Shown: piece by piece, positions 16,144-25,065 of the stretch
How positions within the stretch are numbered: the stretch's first letter is position 1
Layout of the letters: each line of letters opens with the position of its first letter
NCBI RefSeq assembly: GCF_002286785.1
Contig: NZ_MUJY01000051.1
Span: 1 to 64,000, forward strand
Source: Pseudomonas sp. PIC25
Lineage (GTDB): Bacteria; Pseudomonadota; Gammaproteobacteria; Pseudomonadales; Pseudomonadaceae
Direction: 5' to 3'
Length of the DNA stretch: 64,000 bases
Made by a program: the position numbers and the translations under genes
The notes under the pieces: model-generated
What the model was told of the DNA's origin: nothing
Seen by the model: only the letters and a program-made list of their open reading frames with translations
The model's database searches: none

Positions 16144-16719
16144 ATGCGAAAGCTGTTAGCTCTTGCGCTGGCTGCCTCGGCCAGTGCAACCGCCCATGCC
16201 AGTTGGTATCTGGATAACGAATCGTCACGGCTGTCGTTCATCTCCACCAAGGCCGTGAATTTCTCCGAGGTGCACCGGTTTCTCACGCTGCACGGCAAGG
16301 TCGACGACCAGGGTCGTGCGCGTTTGCGCGTCGAGCTGGAGTCGGTGAGCACCGGCATTCCGCTGCGCGATGAGCGGATGCGCAACCTGCTGTTCGATAC
16401 CCGGCACTTCGCCGAGGCGGAGGTGGAGGCCCAGCTCGCCCTTGGGCCGATCACCGACTTGGCACCCGGCGCGCAACTGGAACTGCGCCTGCCACTGACC
16501 TTGCGTCTGCATGGGAAGGAAAAACGCCTGGACGCCGAACTGCTGGCGACTCGCCTGGACGACCGCCGTTTCCAGGTCGTGACCCTGGCGCCACTGGTGC
16601 TGCATGCCGACGACTTCGGTTTGGCGCCGGGCGTCGAGGCATTGCGCAAGGCGGCCGCGCTCCCGGCCATCAGCCTGTCCGTGCCGGTGGGCGCGGTGCT
16701 GATTTTCACCGCCCGCTGA
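16144..16719 (+). CDS. Periplasmic YceI-family lipid-binding protein (copy 2)
   Basis: 191 aa, same length and architecture as the preceding gene: signal peptide to about residue 20, WYLDNESSRLSFISTK, RNLLFDTRHFAEAEV, and PVGAVLIFTA at the end. Moderate identity indicates an old tandem duplication. It ends one base before the phospholipase-D-type synthase starts, so the three genes probably form an envelope-lipid operon. Confidence 0.88.
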   Translation: MRKLLALALAASASATAHASWYLDNESSRLSFISTKAVNFSEVHRFLTLHGKVDDQGRARLRVELESVSTGIPLRDERMRNLLFDTRHFAEAEVEAQLALGPITDLAPGAQLELRLPLTLRLHGKEKRLDAELLATRLDDRRFQVVTLAPLVLHADDFGLAPGVEALRKAAALPAISLSVPVGAVLIFTAR

Positions 16720-16720
16720 C

Positions 16721-17881
16721 ATGCGTCGAGGCGCAATCTTTCCCTGGCGGGGCGGCAATCGTTTCGAATTGCTGGTGGATGGGCCTGCATTCTTCCCGCG
16801 TATGCTGGAGGCCATCGAGGCCGCCGAGCGCCAGGTCGAGCTGGAGCTGTATCTGGTCGAGGCGGGGGCCTGTCTCGACGCCTTGCTGGACGTGCTCTGC
16901 CGGGTTGGCCGGCGTGGCGTGCAGGTGCGCTGCCTGTTCGACGATTTCGGCAGCCTTGCCTTCACTCCGGCGGAGCGTCAGCGCCTGCTGGACGTCGGGG
17001 TGCAACTGCGCTTCTACAACCCGCTGCGCTGGCGACGAGGCTTGCGCAACCTGTTCCGCGACCATCGCAAGTTGCTGGTGGTGGACGGTACTCGTGCCTT
17101 CATCGGCGGCACCGGCGTGACCGACGACTTCTGGACGCCGGGCGCGGAGCAAAGCGCCTGGCACGAGATGATGGTGGAAATCGCCGGCCCGCTGGTGGCC
17201 GACTGGCAACAACTGTTCGAGCGCCAGTGGCTGGCCTGCCTGGCGCGCTTGGCGTGGAAACCGCAGTACCCGCTTGGGTTGCCGCGTCTGCCGCCGTACC
17301 CACCAGCGGGCGTGGGGCTGGGCCGGGTGGCCTATGCCGATGCCCGCCAGCATCGCGACATCCTGCAATCGCTGATCCGCTCCCTGCGCGGCAGCAAGGC
17401 GCGCATCTGGCTGGCCACGCCCTATTTCCTGCCAACCTGGAAGGTCCGTCGCGCCCTGCGCAAGGCCGCGTCGCAGGGTATCGACGTGCGTCTGCTGCTC
17501 ACCGGCCAGCATACCGATCATCCGCCGATACGCTACGCCGGCCAGCGCTATTACCCACGGCTGCTCAAGGCCGGGGTACGCATCTTCGAATACCAGCCGC
17601 GCTTCATGCACCAGAAGATCGTGCTGGTGGACGACTGGGTCAGCATTGGCTCATGCAACTTCGATCATTGGAACCTGCGCTTCAATCTGGAAGCCAACCT
17701 GGAAGCCATGGACCCGCAACTGACCCGGTCCGTGACGGAAAGCTTCATCGAGGACTTCGGTCAGAGCCGTGAAATCAGTCTGGAGCTGTGGCGGGCGCGG
17801 CCGTGGTGGCGGCGTCTGCAACAGCGTCTGTGGGGCTGGCTGGACCGGCTGGTGGTGAACCTGCTCGACCGGCGCGGCTGA
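16721..17881 (+). CDS. Phospholipase D-family cardiolipin synthase (ClsB-like)
   Basis: 386 aa with two HKD motifs: HRKLLVVD (about 109-116) and HQKIVLVD (about 300-307), each followed by the GG/GSxNFD element. No N-terminal transmembrane pair, unlike ClsA, so it matches the ClsB group that condenses phosphatidylglycerol or phosphatidylethanolamine to cardiolipin. Starts 2 bp after the second yceI. The final 80 bp encode a basic, Trp-rich tail likely to bind membrane. Confidence 0.9.
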   Translation: MRRGAIFPWRGGNRFELLVDGPAFFPRMLEAIEAAERQVELELYLVEAGACLDALLDVLCRVGRRGVQVRCLFDDFGSLAFTPAERQRLLDVGVQLRFYNPLRWRRGLRNLFRDHRKLLVVDGTRAFIGGTGVTDDFWTPGAEQSAWHEMMVEIAGPLVADWQQLFERQWLACLARLAWKPQYPLGLPRLPPYPPAGVGLGRVAYADARQHRDILQSLIRSLRGSKARIWLATPYFLPTWKVRRALRKAASQGIDVRLLLTGQHTDHPPIRYAGQRYYPRLLKAGVRIFEYQPRFMHQKIVLVDDWVSIGSCNFDHWNLRFNLEANLEAMDPQLTRSVTESFIEDFGQSREISLELWRARPWWRRLQQRLWGWLDRLVVNLLDRRG

Positions 17882-17940
17882 CCGCACTTTTGTCGGGTGC
17901 CGTGGCTGATGGTGATGGCTATGCTCGGCGCATAACCATA

Positions 17941-18110
17941 GAGCCTGTTCAAAGTCTGCTGCGCGTCGGCCCTGCTGCGTTGAAAACAGGCTGGATCGCC
18001 AGCCCGGTCGGACTGCTCATTTACAGTTCGTAAACTCCGCGTCCTCGCCTGTTTTTGCGGGGCCGCCGAGGCCTTGCATGGCTCTAGCTCGCGAGACTTT
18101 GAACACGCTC
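17941..18110. repeat. 170-bp dyad-symmetric repeat element with 17-bp terminal inverted repeats
   Basis: GAGCCTGTTCAAAGTCT (17941-17957) is matched by AGACTTTGAACACGCTC (18094-18110) with one mismatch. Nested inside are AAAACAGGC/GCCTGTTTT (17983-17991, 18047-18055) and a central TTTACAGTTCGTAAA (18020-18034). The whole element can fold on itself and has no coding capacity. It behaves like a non-autonomous (MITE-like) or regulatory intergenic repeat. Confidence 0.75.
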
Positions 18111-18125
18111 TTAAGAGGGAAGCGT

Positions 18126-18737
18126 ATGCGCAGTCGCCTGTTGTTCGTCCTTCCGTTGCTGGCCGTCCTGGCCGGTTGTTCCACCTCCGGTGCCTTCTTC
18201 GGCGAAACCGACGGGCCGGCATTCCAGGCTCACACGCCGAGCGACGGGCAGCATGCGCTGGTCTACCTGTACCGGCCGCGCAGCGACTGGGCCGACCAGG
18301 AGCTGGAGGCCCCCGGGCTGTTCATCAACAACAACCTGATCGGCAGCCTGCCGAGCAATGGCTACCTGGTGCTGGAGTTCGAGGCCGCCGGCTATCAGCT
18401 GGAAATGCGTCGTCCCTTGTTCGGCAGCTTCTGGACCCTGTTCGCCGACGGCCCGCTGGATTTCACCCGCATCGCCAGCTTCAGCCTGGAAACCGAGGCG
18501 GGCAGTGCCTACTACCTGCGCTACGACGAACTCAACCCGCCCCCGGCCAACTGCAAGCCGAACCAGGGCGACGGCCCGTTGCAACTGGTATCGGAAAGCC
18601 TCGCGCTGAGCGAACTCGCCGCGACTCGACAGGTGCAGCCCTTCGAGCAGATCGCCGCCAACGGCGACAAGAAACCGCGACCGCAGCGTGGCTTCTGGCG
18701 CGGCGTAGGGCGGGCGTTGGACAAGATCGGTATCTGA
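18126..18737 (+). CDS. DUF2846-type outer-membrane lipoprotein
   Basis: 203 aa from the ATG at 18126, preceded by AAGAGGGAA. The lipobox is LLAVLAGC (Cys about residue 18). The body contains ALVYLYRPRSDW, FINNNLIGSLPSNGYL and a Trp/Phe-rich stretch typical of DUF2846 lipoproteins. A longer frame starting at 18078 would be translated from the 170-bp repeat and is rejected. The ribosome site sits right at the repeat's edge. Function unknown. Confidence 0.85.
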   Translation: MRSRLLFVLPLLAVLAGCSTSGAFFGETDGPAFQAHTPSDGQHALVYLYRPRSDWADQELEAPGLFINNNLIGSLPSNGYLVLEFEAAGYQLEMRRPLFGSFWTLFADGPLDFTRIASFSLETEAGSAYYLRYDELNPPPANCKPNQGDGPLQLVSESLALSELAATRQVQPFEQIAANGDKKPRPQRGFWRGVGRALDKIGI

Positions 18738-18751
18738 GGGCTACGGGCGGA

Positions 18752-18865
18752 GAAGTGTGGGAGTGAATTCATTCGCGAACCCAGATACACCGCTGCTTCG
18801 CCATTCGCGGATGAATCCGCTCCGACAATAGCGGCCGCCTCTGGGCGAACTCATTCGCCCAACCC
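18752..18865. repeat. REP cluster after the lipoprotein gene
   Basis: GTGGGAGTGAATTCATTCGCGAA, then CATTCGCGGATGAATCCGCTCC, then GGGCGAACTCATTCGCCC: three Pseudomonas REP-type palindromes in alternating orientation downstream of a plus-strand gene. Confidence 0.8.
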
Positions 18866-18985
18866 AACCCTGTTCCACCCGTCGCAGCCAATCGGCCATC
18901 CGCCGTTGTAGTACTACGCTATTACCCGCTGCCCGGGGAGGCGCGCGATGATCCGTGCGTTCCCCATCCATCAAGGAGACAGATC

Positions 18986-19567
18986 ATGGCTGCGAAGAAG
19001 ATTCTGATGCTGGTCGGCGACTACGCCGAAGACTACGAGACCATGGTGCCGTTCCAGGCACTGCAGATGGTGGGGCATACCGTGCATGCCGTGTGTCCGG
19101 ACAAAAAGGCCGGGCAGAGCGTTCGCACGGCGGTGCATGACTTCGAAGGCGACCAGACCTACAGCGAGAAGCCCGGACACAACTTCGCCCTGAATGCGGA
19201 CTTCGCCGGCGTGCGTGCCGAGGATTACGATGCGCTGTTGATCCCGGGTGGACGGGCGCCGGAATACTTGCGGCTGAACGCCACGGTGATCGAGCTGGTG
19301 AAGGCGTTCGATGCGGCGAAGAAACCCATCGCGGCGGTCTGCCACGGCGCCCAACTGCTCGCCGCTGCCGGCGTGCTCAAGGGCCGTGCCTGCAGCGCCT
19401 ACCCGGCTTGTGCCCCGGAGGTGCGGCTGGCGGGTGGCGACTACGTGGCTATCCCGGTGGACCAGGCACACGTCGAGGGTAATCTGGTCACCGCGCCGGC
19501 CTGGCCGGCGCATCCGGCGTGGTTGGCGAAGTTCCTCGAACTGCTCGGTACCCGCATCGACCTGTAG
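18986..19567 (+). CDS. DJ-1/PfpI-family protein
   Basis: 193 aa, single domain. Carries the nucleophile elbow [10 protein letters not shown] (Cys about 121) and the upstream acidic residue in [16 protein letters not shown]. Homologues are glyoxalases, deglycases or proteases of the DJ-1 superfamily. Residues match the Pseudomonas general-stress/PfpI group. RBS AAGGAGACAG precedes the ATG. Followed after 57 bp by a ribbon-helix-helix protein on the same strand. Confidence 0.88.
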   Translation: MAAKKILMLVGDYAEDYETMVPFQALQMVGHTVHAVCPDKKAGQSVRTAVHDFEGDQTYSEKPGHNFALNADFAGVRAEDYDALLIPGGRAPEYLRLNATVIELVKAFDAAKKPIAAVCHGAQLLAAAGVLKGRACSAYPACAPEVRLAGGDYVAIPVDQAHVEGNLVTAPAWPAHPAWLAKFLELLGTRIDL

Positions 19568-19624
19568 TCGTCGCGGCTCCCGGCGCGACCGATATGCGCC
19601 GGGCAGCCGGCTTCGGAGATCGAA

Positions 19625-19927
19625 ATGTGTGAACTCTATGTAAAAGCCGACCCGATTCTCTACGAGTCCCGCTCGCGCTCGCTGCGCATCCGTGGAGTGG
19701 TCACCACCCTGCGCCTGGAGAACCAGTTCTGGGACATCCTGCGGGAAATCGCCGAAGTGGACGGCATGACCACCAACCAGTTGATCACCAAGCTGTACGA
19801 CGAGGTGATGGACTATCGTGGCGAAGTGGTCAATTTTGCGTCCTTCCTGCGGGTGAGCTGCACCCGCTACCTCGCCCAGCGCCGCGCCAGCGTGCATGAG
19901 TTGCCGAAACCGCGGGCATTGGCGTAG
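19625..19927 (+). CDS. Ribbon-helix-helix domain protein (RHH_4 type)
   Basis: 100 aa. The beta-strand RSRSLRIRGVVTTLRLEN followed by FWDILREIAEVDGMTTNQLITKLYDE matches the RHH_4 (PF13467) fold, which in proteobacteria gives small DNA-binding regulators. No obvious adjacent toxin gene, so it is not a clear antitoxin. It may regulate itself or the DJ-1 gene. Confidence 0.78.
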   Translation: MCELYVKADPILYESRSRSLRIRGVVTTLRLENQFWDILREIAEVDGMTTNQLITKLYDEVMDYRGEVVNFASFLRVSCTRYLAQRRASVHELPKPRALA

Positions 19928-19954
19928 CGGTGAGGTAATGTCGGCGAAGCTCCG

Positions 19955-20070
19955 CTGAGCGAATGAATTCGCCCCGGTTGCGTGTACCATCGGTCCGCTT
20001 TTGTAGGAGCTAGCTCCGCTGGTGATGCACTTGTGCTGCCCATTTCGCGAGCAAGCTCGCTCCCACAAGT
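19955..20070. repeat. REP cluster between RHH and NTF2-like genes
   Basis: Contains GAGCGAATGAATTCGCCCC, TTGTAGGAGCTAGCTCC and CGCGAGCAAGCTCGCTCCCAC, the standard Pseudomonas REP palindromes, lying between convergent genes. Confidence 0.78.
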
Positions 20071-20118
20071 TTCCACGCCTTCCACGGGAGTGGGTCATGG
20101 GTGGGGGCGAAGTTCCCC

Positions 20119-20517
20119 TCAATCGACCTGGGCGATCCAGTCCATCAGGTTGTAGTAGTTGGTCACGCGGGCGATCTTGCCGTCGCGGATCTCGAAGAAG
20201 GCGCCGGCCGGCAGTTCGTAGGTCTGGCCGGTGGCGGGCGGCAGGCCTTCGTCGTCCACCAGATACTGGCCATGCACCACGAACTCCGCCGCGGCGCGGC
20301 TGCCGTCGCCGTTGGTCATTACCACGATGTCGCTGAGGCGCTCCTTGTAGCAGTGGTTCATTTTGTCCATGAAGGCGCTGAACGCCGGCTTCCCGGTCTC
20401 CCGCATGCCCTGGTTGATGTCATGGACGACGTCGTCGCAAAGCAGGGCGAGGAAGGCCGGCATGTCATGGGCATTGAAGGCGGCGTAGTAAGCGTGGATC
20501 AGCTCGGTGGTGGTCAT
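20119..20517 (-). CDS. SnoaL/NTF2-like ketosteroid-isomerase-related protein
   Basis: 132 aa from the ATG at 20517. Starts MTTTELIHAYYAAFNAHDM and has YELPAGAFFEIRDGKIARVTNYYNL, the hallmark of the NTF2-like alpha+beta barrel family. An upstream start adding 20 residues lacks support. Enzymatic role unknown; family includes isomerases and polyketide cyclases. Divergent from the GNAT gene. Confidence 0.85.
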   Translation of the reverse strand: MTTTELIHAYYAAFNAHDMPAFLALLCDDVVHDINQGMRETGKPAFSAFMDKMNHCYKERLSDIVVMTNGDGSRAAAEFVVHGQYLVDDEGLPPATGQTYELPAGAFFEIRDGKIARVTNYYNLMDWIAQVD

Positions 20518-20632
20518 GCGATGGTTCCTGTCGCAAAGGGTTAAACCGGACGATGACGGCCATGATAGGTTTTTCACTTAGATGGGGCATTGCCATCCAC
20601 GTCATTTACGCCAACAAAACGACGTTTTTTTC

Positions 20633-21223
20633 ATGGATATCCACCTGCTTCACGGTTCGGCCATCGAACCGTTCATAACCGACCTGGCGCGGCTGCGCAT
20701 CGAAGTATTCCGCGAGTTCCCGTACCTCTACGACGGTACCGCGGAATACGAGGCGAACTACCTGAATACCTATGCCCGTTCGGCGCGGAGCCTGTTCGTC
20801 CTGGCATTGGACCGCGGGCAGGTGGTCGGTGCATCCACCGGTTTGCCGATGGCCGACGAGACGGACGAGTTCAAGCGGCCGTTCCTCGAACAGGGCTGGG
20901 ACCCGCAGCGGATTTTCTATTTCGGCGAGTCGGTGCTGTTGCCGGCATACCGTGGCTCCGGCCTGGGCGTGCGTTTTTTCGTCGAACGCGAGGGGTATGC
21001 CCGTCGCCTCGGTGGTTTCGACTGGTGCGCGTTCTGCGCCGTCGAGCGTCCTGCCGATCATCCGCGCCGGCCTCCCGGCTACCAGCCGCTGAACGCCTTC
21101 TGGGAGAAGCGCGGCTATCGCCATCACCCCGAGCTGCGCACCGAATACCGTTGGCGGGACCTGGGCGATGCCGAGGAAAGCGCCAAGCCCATGTCCTTCT
21201 GGCTGAAAGAGTTGAACACATGA
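20633..21223 (+). CDS. GNAT-family acetyltransferase
   Basis: 196 aa from the ATG at 20633 (start uncertain: the upstream sequence is T-rich with no good ribosome site). GNAT fold seen in SLFVLALDRGQVVGASTG and the acetyl-CoA loop PAYRGSGLGVRFF. Its stop overlaps the nitrilase start (ATGA), so the pair is co-translated and may act on one substrate. Confidence 0.83.
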   Translation: MDIHLLHGSAIEPFITDLARLRIEVFREFPYLYDGTAEYEANYLNTYARSARSLFVLALDRGQVVGASTGLPMADETDEFKRPFLEQGWDPQRIFYFGESVLLPAYRGSGLGVRFFVEREGYARRLGGFDWCAFCAVERPADHPRRPPGYQPLNAFWEKRGYRHHPELRTEYRWRDLGDAEESAKPMSFWLKELNT

Positions 21224-22104
21224 TCCGGGTCGCCGCCTGCCAGTACGCCATCGAATTGTTCGAGACGGCCGAGTCCTATGCCGGGCACCTGCGCGCCCTC
21301 TGTCGCCAGGCGACCGGGCAGGGCGCCCGGCTATTGCTCCTGCCGGAATACGCCGGGCTGGTCCTCAGCGGCCAACTGCCGCCAGCGCAACGCAGCGACC
21401 TGTCGGGTTCTATCGCCGGTATCCAGACGTTGCTGGACGGCTGGTTGCAGCTCTGTGCGGACATCGCCCGTGAGTTGGGAATTTATCTGCAACCGGGCTC
21501 GGCGCCGGTCCGCGACCCGGATGGCCGCTACCGCAACCGCGCCTGGCTGTTCGGCCCGGATGGCTGCCTGGGGCATCAGGACAAGCTGATGATGACCCGC
21601 TTCGAGCGCGAGCAATGGGGCATTGAGGCGGGGGAAGGACTCAGGGTGTTCGATACCGACCTCGGTCGATTGGGCATCCTGATCTGCTACGACAACGAAT
21701 TCCCGCTGCTCGCCCGCCGCCTGGCCGAGGGCGGTGCCGATCTGATCCTGGCACCCAGTTGCACCGATACCGAGGCTGGCTTCCACCGGGTGCGCATCGG
21801 TTGCCAGGCGCGGGCGCTGGAAAACCAGATCGCCGTGCTGCAGTCGCCCACCGTGGGGCTGGCGCCCTGGTCGCCGGCACTGGACGAGAACATCGGCCGC
21901 GCCGGGCTCTATGTCCCGCCGGACTACGGCATGCCTGCGGATGGTGTGGTGGCGTCGAGTGCCGGGCTCTGTCCGTCCGGCAGCCAGTGGCTGATCGCCG
22001 ATCTCGATCTCGACGAGGTACGCCGGGTACGCGAGCAAGGGCAAGTGTTCACCCGCCGCGACTGGCCGGAGCAGTTCGCGGACGGGATGTTGCGATTGCG
22101 CTGA
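21220..22104 (+). CDS. Carbon-nitrogen hydrolase (nitrilase superfamily)
   Basis: 294 aa. Catalytic triad Glu-Lys-Cys visible as LLPEYAG, HQDKLMM and ILICYDNEF. An amidase or omega-amidase-type activity on a small amide is likely but the substrate is unknown. Paired by start/stop overlap with a GNAT acetyltransferase, an arrangement common in Pseudomonas. A longer frame beginning upstream merges with the GNAT region in a different frame and is not real. Confidence 0.9.
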   Translation: MIRVAACQYAIELFETAESYAGHLRALCRQATGQGARLLLLPEYAGLVLSGQLPPAQRSDLSGSIAGIQTLLDGWLQLCADIARELGIYLQPGSAPVRDPDGRYRNRAWLFGPDGCLGHQDKLMMTRFEREQWGIEAGEGLRVFDTDLGRLGILICYDNEFPLLARRLAEGGADLILAPSCTDTEAGFHRVRIGCQARALENQIAVLQSPTVGLAPWSPALDENIGRAGLYVPPDYGMPADGVVASSAGLCPSGSQWLIADLDLDEVRRVREQGQVFTRRDWPEQFADGMLRLR

Positions 22105-22138
22105 GGAGCCGGGCGGCGGGCGCCCGGCGATTCTTCCC

Positions 22139-23173
22139 TTAGCGTCCGGCGTTGGCCTGGAGGGCGGCGACGGCCTGTGCCAGATAGGCGAGGAGCGCCG
22201 GAGTCGTCCAGGTGCCTTCGTTCAGGGTCGGTTCGCGCTCATGGGCGAGGCGAATCTTCCGGTGCGTCTCGGGATCGTCGCCAGCGTAGCCGCGCAACAG
22301 CTCCAGCCAGCGGCCGGCCAGTTGGCGCGCTTGCGGGCTGTCCGCTGCCATGCCGTCGTCCATTACTTGGCGCAAGTCCGCCAGCAGCGCCGGCCATGCC
22401 TGCATCCGCTGCGCATAGTGCCCTCGCATGAAGGTCATCTCGTCGGCCGACAGGTAGCGCTCGTACAGTGCCAGCCGGCTCTCCGCGAAGGCCGTCATGA
22501 TGAACGCGCCGATCGCCGGCGTGATGCCCAGTTGCGCCTGCAGCGAGGCTTCGTGGGCATGCATGTCGTTGAGCTTCACCAGCCAGGCCGGGTTCGCCGC
22601 CGTGTCGCGTTCCAAGGCGCACATCCAGCGCCGGGCCAGGGCCTGGGCGGCTTCGCTGCGTGGCGATGCGGACTGGCGCATGAGAGTCTCCGCCTCGCGG
22701 GCCAGGGCGGTCCATTCCTCGCGCTTGGTGGCGCCGTCCTGGTAGAAGGGCAGTGCGGCGAGTTCTTCCGGGGAAAAGTAGCGGTCGTACATGGTCATCA
22801 TTTCCAAGGTGGTCAGCCAGTCGGCCAGCTCCGGCTCTTCCCCATCGAGAAACTGCCCGTGCAACTGCGCCAGTCGTTCGCGCAGCAGGCGTTGTTGGGC
22901 GATCTGTCGATCCAGCAGACGGATCTGCTGCTCGACGAGACGGGGAAGGGACAGATCCGGCCGGTCCAGGATCGCTCCGATGTCCGCCAGCGAGACGCCC
23001 AGACCTCGCAGCGCCTGGATTTGATGCAGGCGCGCGATGTCCTTGCGTCCATAGAGCCGGTAGCCGGCGTCGGAGCGTGCCGAAGGACGGAGCAGGCCGA
23101 TGCTGTCGTAATGGTGCAGGGTCCTGACGGTCAGGCCGCTGCGTCGGGCGAGTTCGCCCACGCGCAGGTTCAT
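22139..23173 (-). CDS. MerR-family regulator with C-terminal TipAS domain
   Basis: 344 aa from the ATG at 23173. The N-terminal MerR helix-turn-helix is VGELARRSGLTVRTLHHYDSIGLL (5-28) and YGRKDIARLHQIQALRGLG. Then a dimerising coiled coil, then two helical repeats resembling the TipAS antibiotic-binding domain (MYDRYFSPEELAALPFY about 145-160). TipA-type proteins bind thiopeptides or other hydrophobic drugs and activate their own or exporter promoters. The duplicated TipAS-like region makes it longer than TipAL (about 253 aa). Confidence 0.88.
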   Translation of the reverse strand: MNLRVGELARRSGLTVRTLHHYDSIGLLRPSARSDAGYRLYGRKDIARLHQIQALRGLGVSLADIGAILDRPDLSLPRLVEQQIRLLDRQIAQQRLLRERLAQLHGQFLDGEEPELADWLTTLEMMTMYDRYFSPEELAALPFYQDGATKREEWTALAREAETLMRQSASPRSEAAQALARRWMCALERDTAANPAWLVKLNDMHAHEASLQAQLGITPAIGAFIMTAFAESRLALYERYLSADEMTFMRGHYAQRMQAWPALLADLRQVMDDGMAADSPQARQLAGRWLELLRGYAGDDPETHRKIRLAHEREPTLNEGTWTTPALLAYLAQAVAALQANAGR

Positions 23174-23258
23174 CGATGTGTCCTCCCTTCGAGCGTTGCC
23201 ATCCTCGGGCCTCACGTTGCGTGAGGGTCAAGCGTTCTTTCCGGCTGCGGAAAAACGA

Positions 23259-23281
23259 ACGCCCCGAACGGGTCGGGGCGT
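23259..23281. terminator. Rho-independent terminator for fumarase (minus strand)
   Basis: Nine-pair stem ACGCCCCGA/TCGGGGCGT with a 5-base loop. On the minus strand it is followed by tcgttttt, giving a good U-tract 25 bp past the fumarase stop. Confidence 0.8.
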
Positions 23282-23305
23282 TTGTCGTGTCGCGAGGCGG
23301 TTTTT

Positions 23306-24829
23306 TTACTTCACTTCCACCGCCAGGTTCTCGGCGATCTTCTTCTGCCAGATCGCCGGGCCGGTGATGTGTACCGATTCGCCCTGGGTGTCGACCGCCA
23401 CGGTCACCGGCATGTCCTTCACTTCGAACTCGTAGATGGCTTCCATCCCGAGTTCCTCGAAGGCCAGCACCTTGGACTTCTTGATCGCCTGGGCCACGAG
23501 GTATGCGGCGCCGCCGACGGCCATCAGGTAGACGGCCTTGTTGTCCTTGATCGCCTCGATGGCGATGGGGCCGCGCTCGGACTTGCCGATCATGCCGAGC
23601 AGACCGGTCTGCTCGAGAATCTGGCGGGTGAACTTGTCCATGCGGGTGGCGGTGGTGGGACCGGCCGGGCCGACCACTTCGTCGCCGACCGGATCGACCG
23701 GGCCGACGTAATAGATGAAGCGGCCTTTCAGGTCCACCGGCAGCGGCTCGCCCTTGTTCAGCATGTCGACCATGCGCTTGTGCGCGGCGTCGCGGCCGGT
23801 GAGCATCTTGCCGTTGAGCAGCAGGGTCTCGCCCGGCTTCCAGCTCTGCACGTCTTCCGGGGTAACGGTGTCGAGGTTCACGCGACGCGCACTCGGGCCG
23901 GCTTCCCAGACGATTTCCGGGTAGGCGTCCAGCGGCGGCGCCTCCAGGCTGGCCGGGCCGGAGCCATCGAGCACGAAGTGGGCGTGACGGGTGGCGGCGC
24001 AGTTGGGGATCATGCACACCGGCAGCGAGGCGGCGTGGGTCGGGTAATCCATGATCTTGACGTCGAGCACGGTGGTCAGACCGCCCAGGCCCTGGGCGCC
24101 GATGCCCAGCTGGTTGACCTTCTCGAACAGCTCCAGGCGCAGTTCCTCGATGCGGTTCTGCGGGCCGCGGGCTTTCAGTTCGTGGATGTCGATGGGCTCC
24201 ATCAGGACTTCCTTCGCCATCACCGCAGCCTTCTCGGCGGTGCCGCCGATGCCGATGCCGAGCATGCCCGGCGGGCACCAGCCGGCACCCATGGTCGGAA
24301 CGGTCTTCAGCACCCAGTCGACGATGGAGTCGGACGGGTTGAGCATGGCCATCTTCGACTTGTTCTCCGAGCCGCCGCCCTTGGCCGCGACGTCCACCTC
24401 GACCTTGTCGCCGGGGACGATGGAGTAGTGGATCACCGCCGGGGTGTTGTCCTTGGTGTTCTTACGGGCCCCGGCCGGGTCGGCCAGGATCGAGGCGCGC
24501 AGGACGTTCTCCGGCAGGTTGTAGGCACGGCGAACGCCTTCGTTGATCATATCGTCGACGCTCATGGTGGCGCCGTCCCAACGCACGTCCATGCCGACGC
24601 GGATGAACACGGTGACGATGCCGGTGTCCTGGCAGATCGGGCGGTGGCCGGTGGCGCACATGCGCGAGTTGATCAGGATCTGCGCCATGGAATCGCGCGC
24701 GGCCGGCGATTCTTCCTTCAGGTAGGCCTCGTGCATGGCCTGGATGAAATCAACCGGGTGGTAATAGGAGATGAACTGCAGGGCGTCGGCGACGCTCTGA
24801 ATCAGGTCGTCTTGCTTGATCACGGTCAC
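23306..24829 (-). CDS. Fumarate hydratase class I (iron-sulfur fumarase)
   Basis: 507 aa. Converts fumarate and malate in the TCA cycle using a [4Fe-4S] cluster. The class I blocks are present: RMCATGHRPICQDTG, PGMLGIGIGGTAEKA, CAATRHAHFVLDGSG and GPTTATRMD. Start is a GTG at 24829: it gives the expected N-terminus (TVIKQDDLIQSV) and sits behind AGAGGAG, whereas upstream extension to 25075 is out of family. Next to a SadC-like diguanylate cyclase, ferredoxin reductase and enoyl-CoA hydratase, as in P. aeruginosa. Confidence 0.94.
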   Translation of the reverse strand: MTVIKQDDLIQSVADALQFISYYHPVDFIQAMHEAYLKEESPAARDSMAQILINSRMCATGHRPICQDTGIVTVFIRVGMDVRWDGATMSVDDMINEGVRRAYNLPENVLRASILADPAGARKNTKDNTPAVIHYSIVPGDKVEVDVAAKGGGSENKSKMAMLNPSDSIVDWVLKTVPTMGAGWCPPGMLGIGIGGTAEKAAVMAKEVLMEPIDIHELKARGPQNRIEELRLELFEKVNQLGIGAQGLGGLTTVLDVKIMDYPTHAASLPVCMIPNCAATRHAHFVLDGSGPASLEAPPLDAYPEIVWEAGPSARRVNLDTVTPEDVQSWKPGETLLLNGKMLTGRDAAHKRMVDMLNKGEPLPVDLKGRFIYYVGPVDPVGDEVVGPAGPTTATRMDKFTRQILEQTGLLGMIGKSERGPIAIEAIKDNKAVYLMAVGGAAYLVAQAIKKSKVLAFEELGMEAIYEFEVKDMPVTVAVDTQGESVHITGPAIWQKKIAENLAVEVK

Positions 24830-25065
24830 GGGGGCGCGCTCCTCTGGAATACGGGAACATCTGGAAGCGCCGGACCACGACCCGGCGCGCTTGCAAGGTA
24901 AAAAAGGCGCGGCAGTATACCGCGCACGTCGTAACGGGGACACCCGCCACGGTCGACCTTGGTAGGTGATCGCCAGATTCGGCCGGCGACTTTTCCTCTG
25001 GAATCTAGGCATTTTGTGATCACAGGGGTAGAGTGGCGGCCAGGTGCCAGCACGGGACGGAGCCC

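Noticed and set aside
20590-22104. 504-aa continuous plus-strand frame
   Set aside because: Only its 3' half is real (the nitrilase); the 5' half is out of frame with the GNAT gene and has no motif, so it is not a fusion.
23282-24901. 539-aa plus-strand frame opposite fumarase
   Set aside because: Antisense shadow; no ribosome site or family motif, while fumarase on the other strand is intact.
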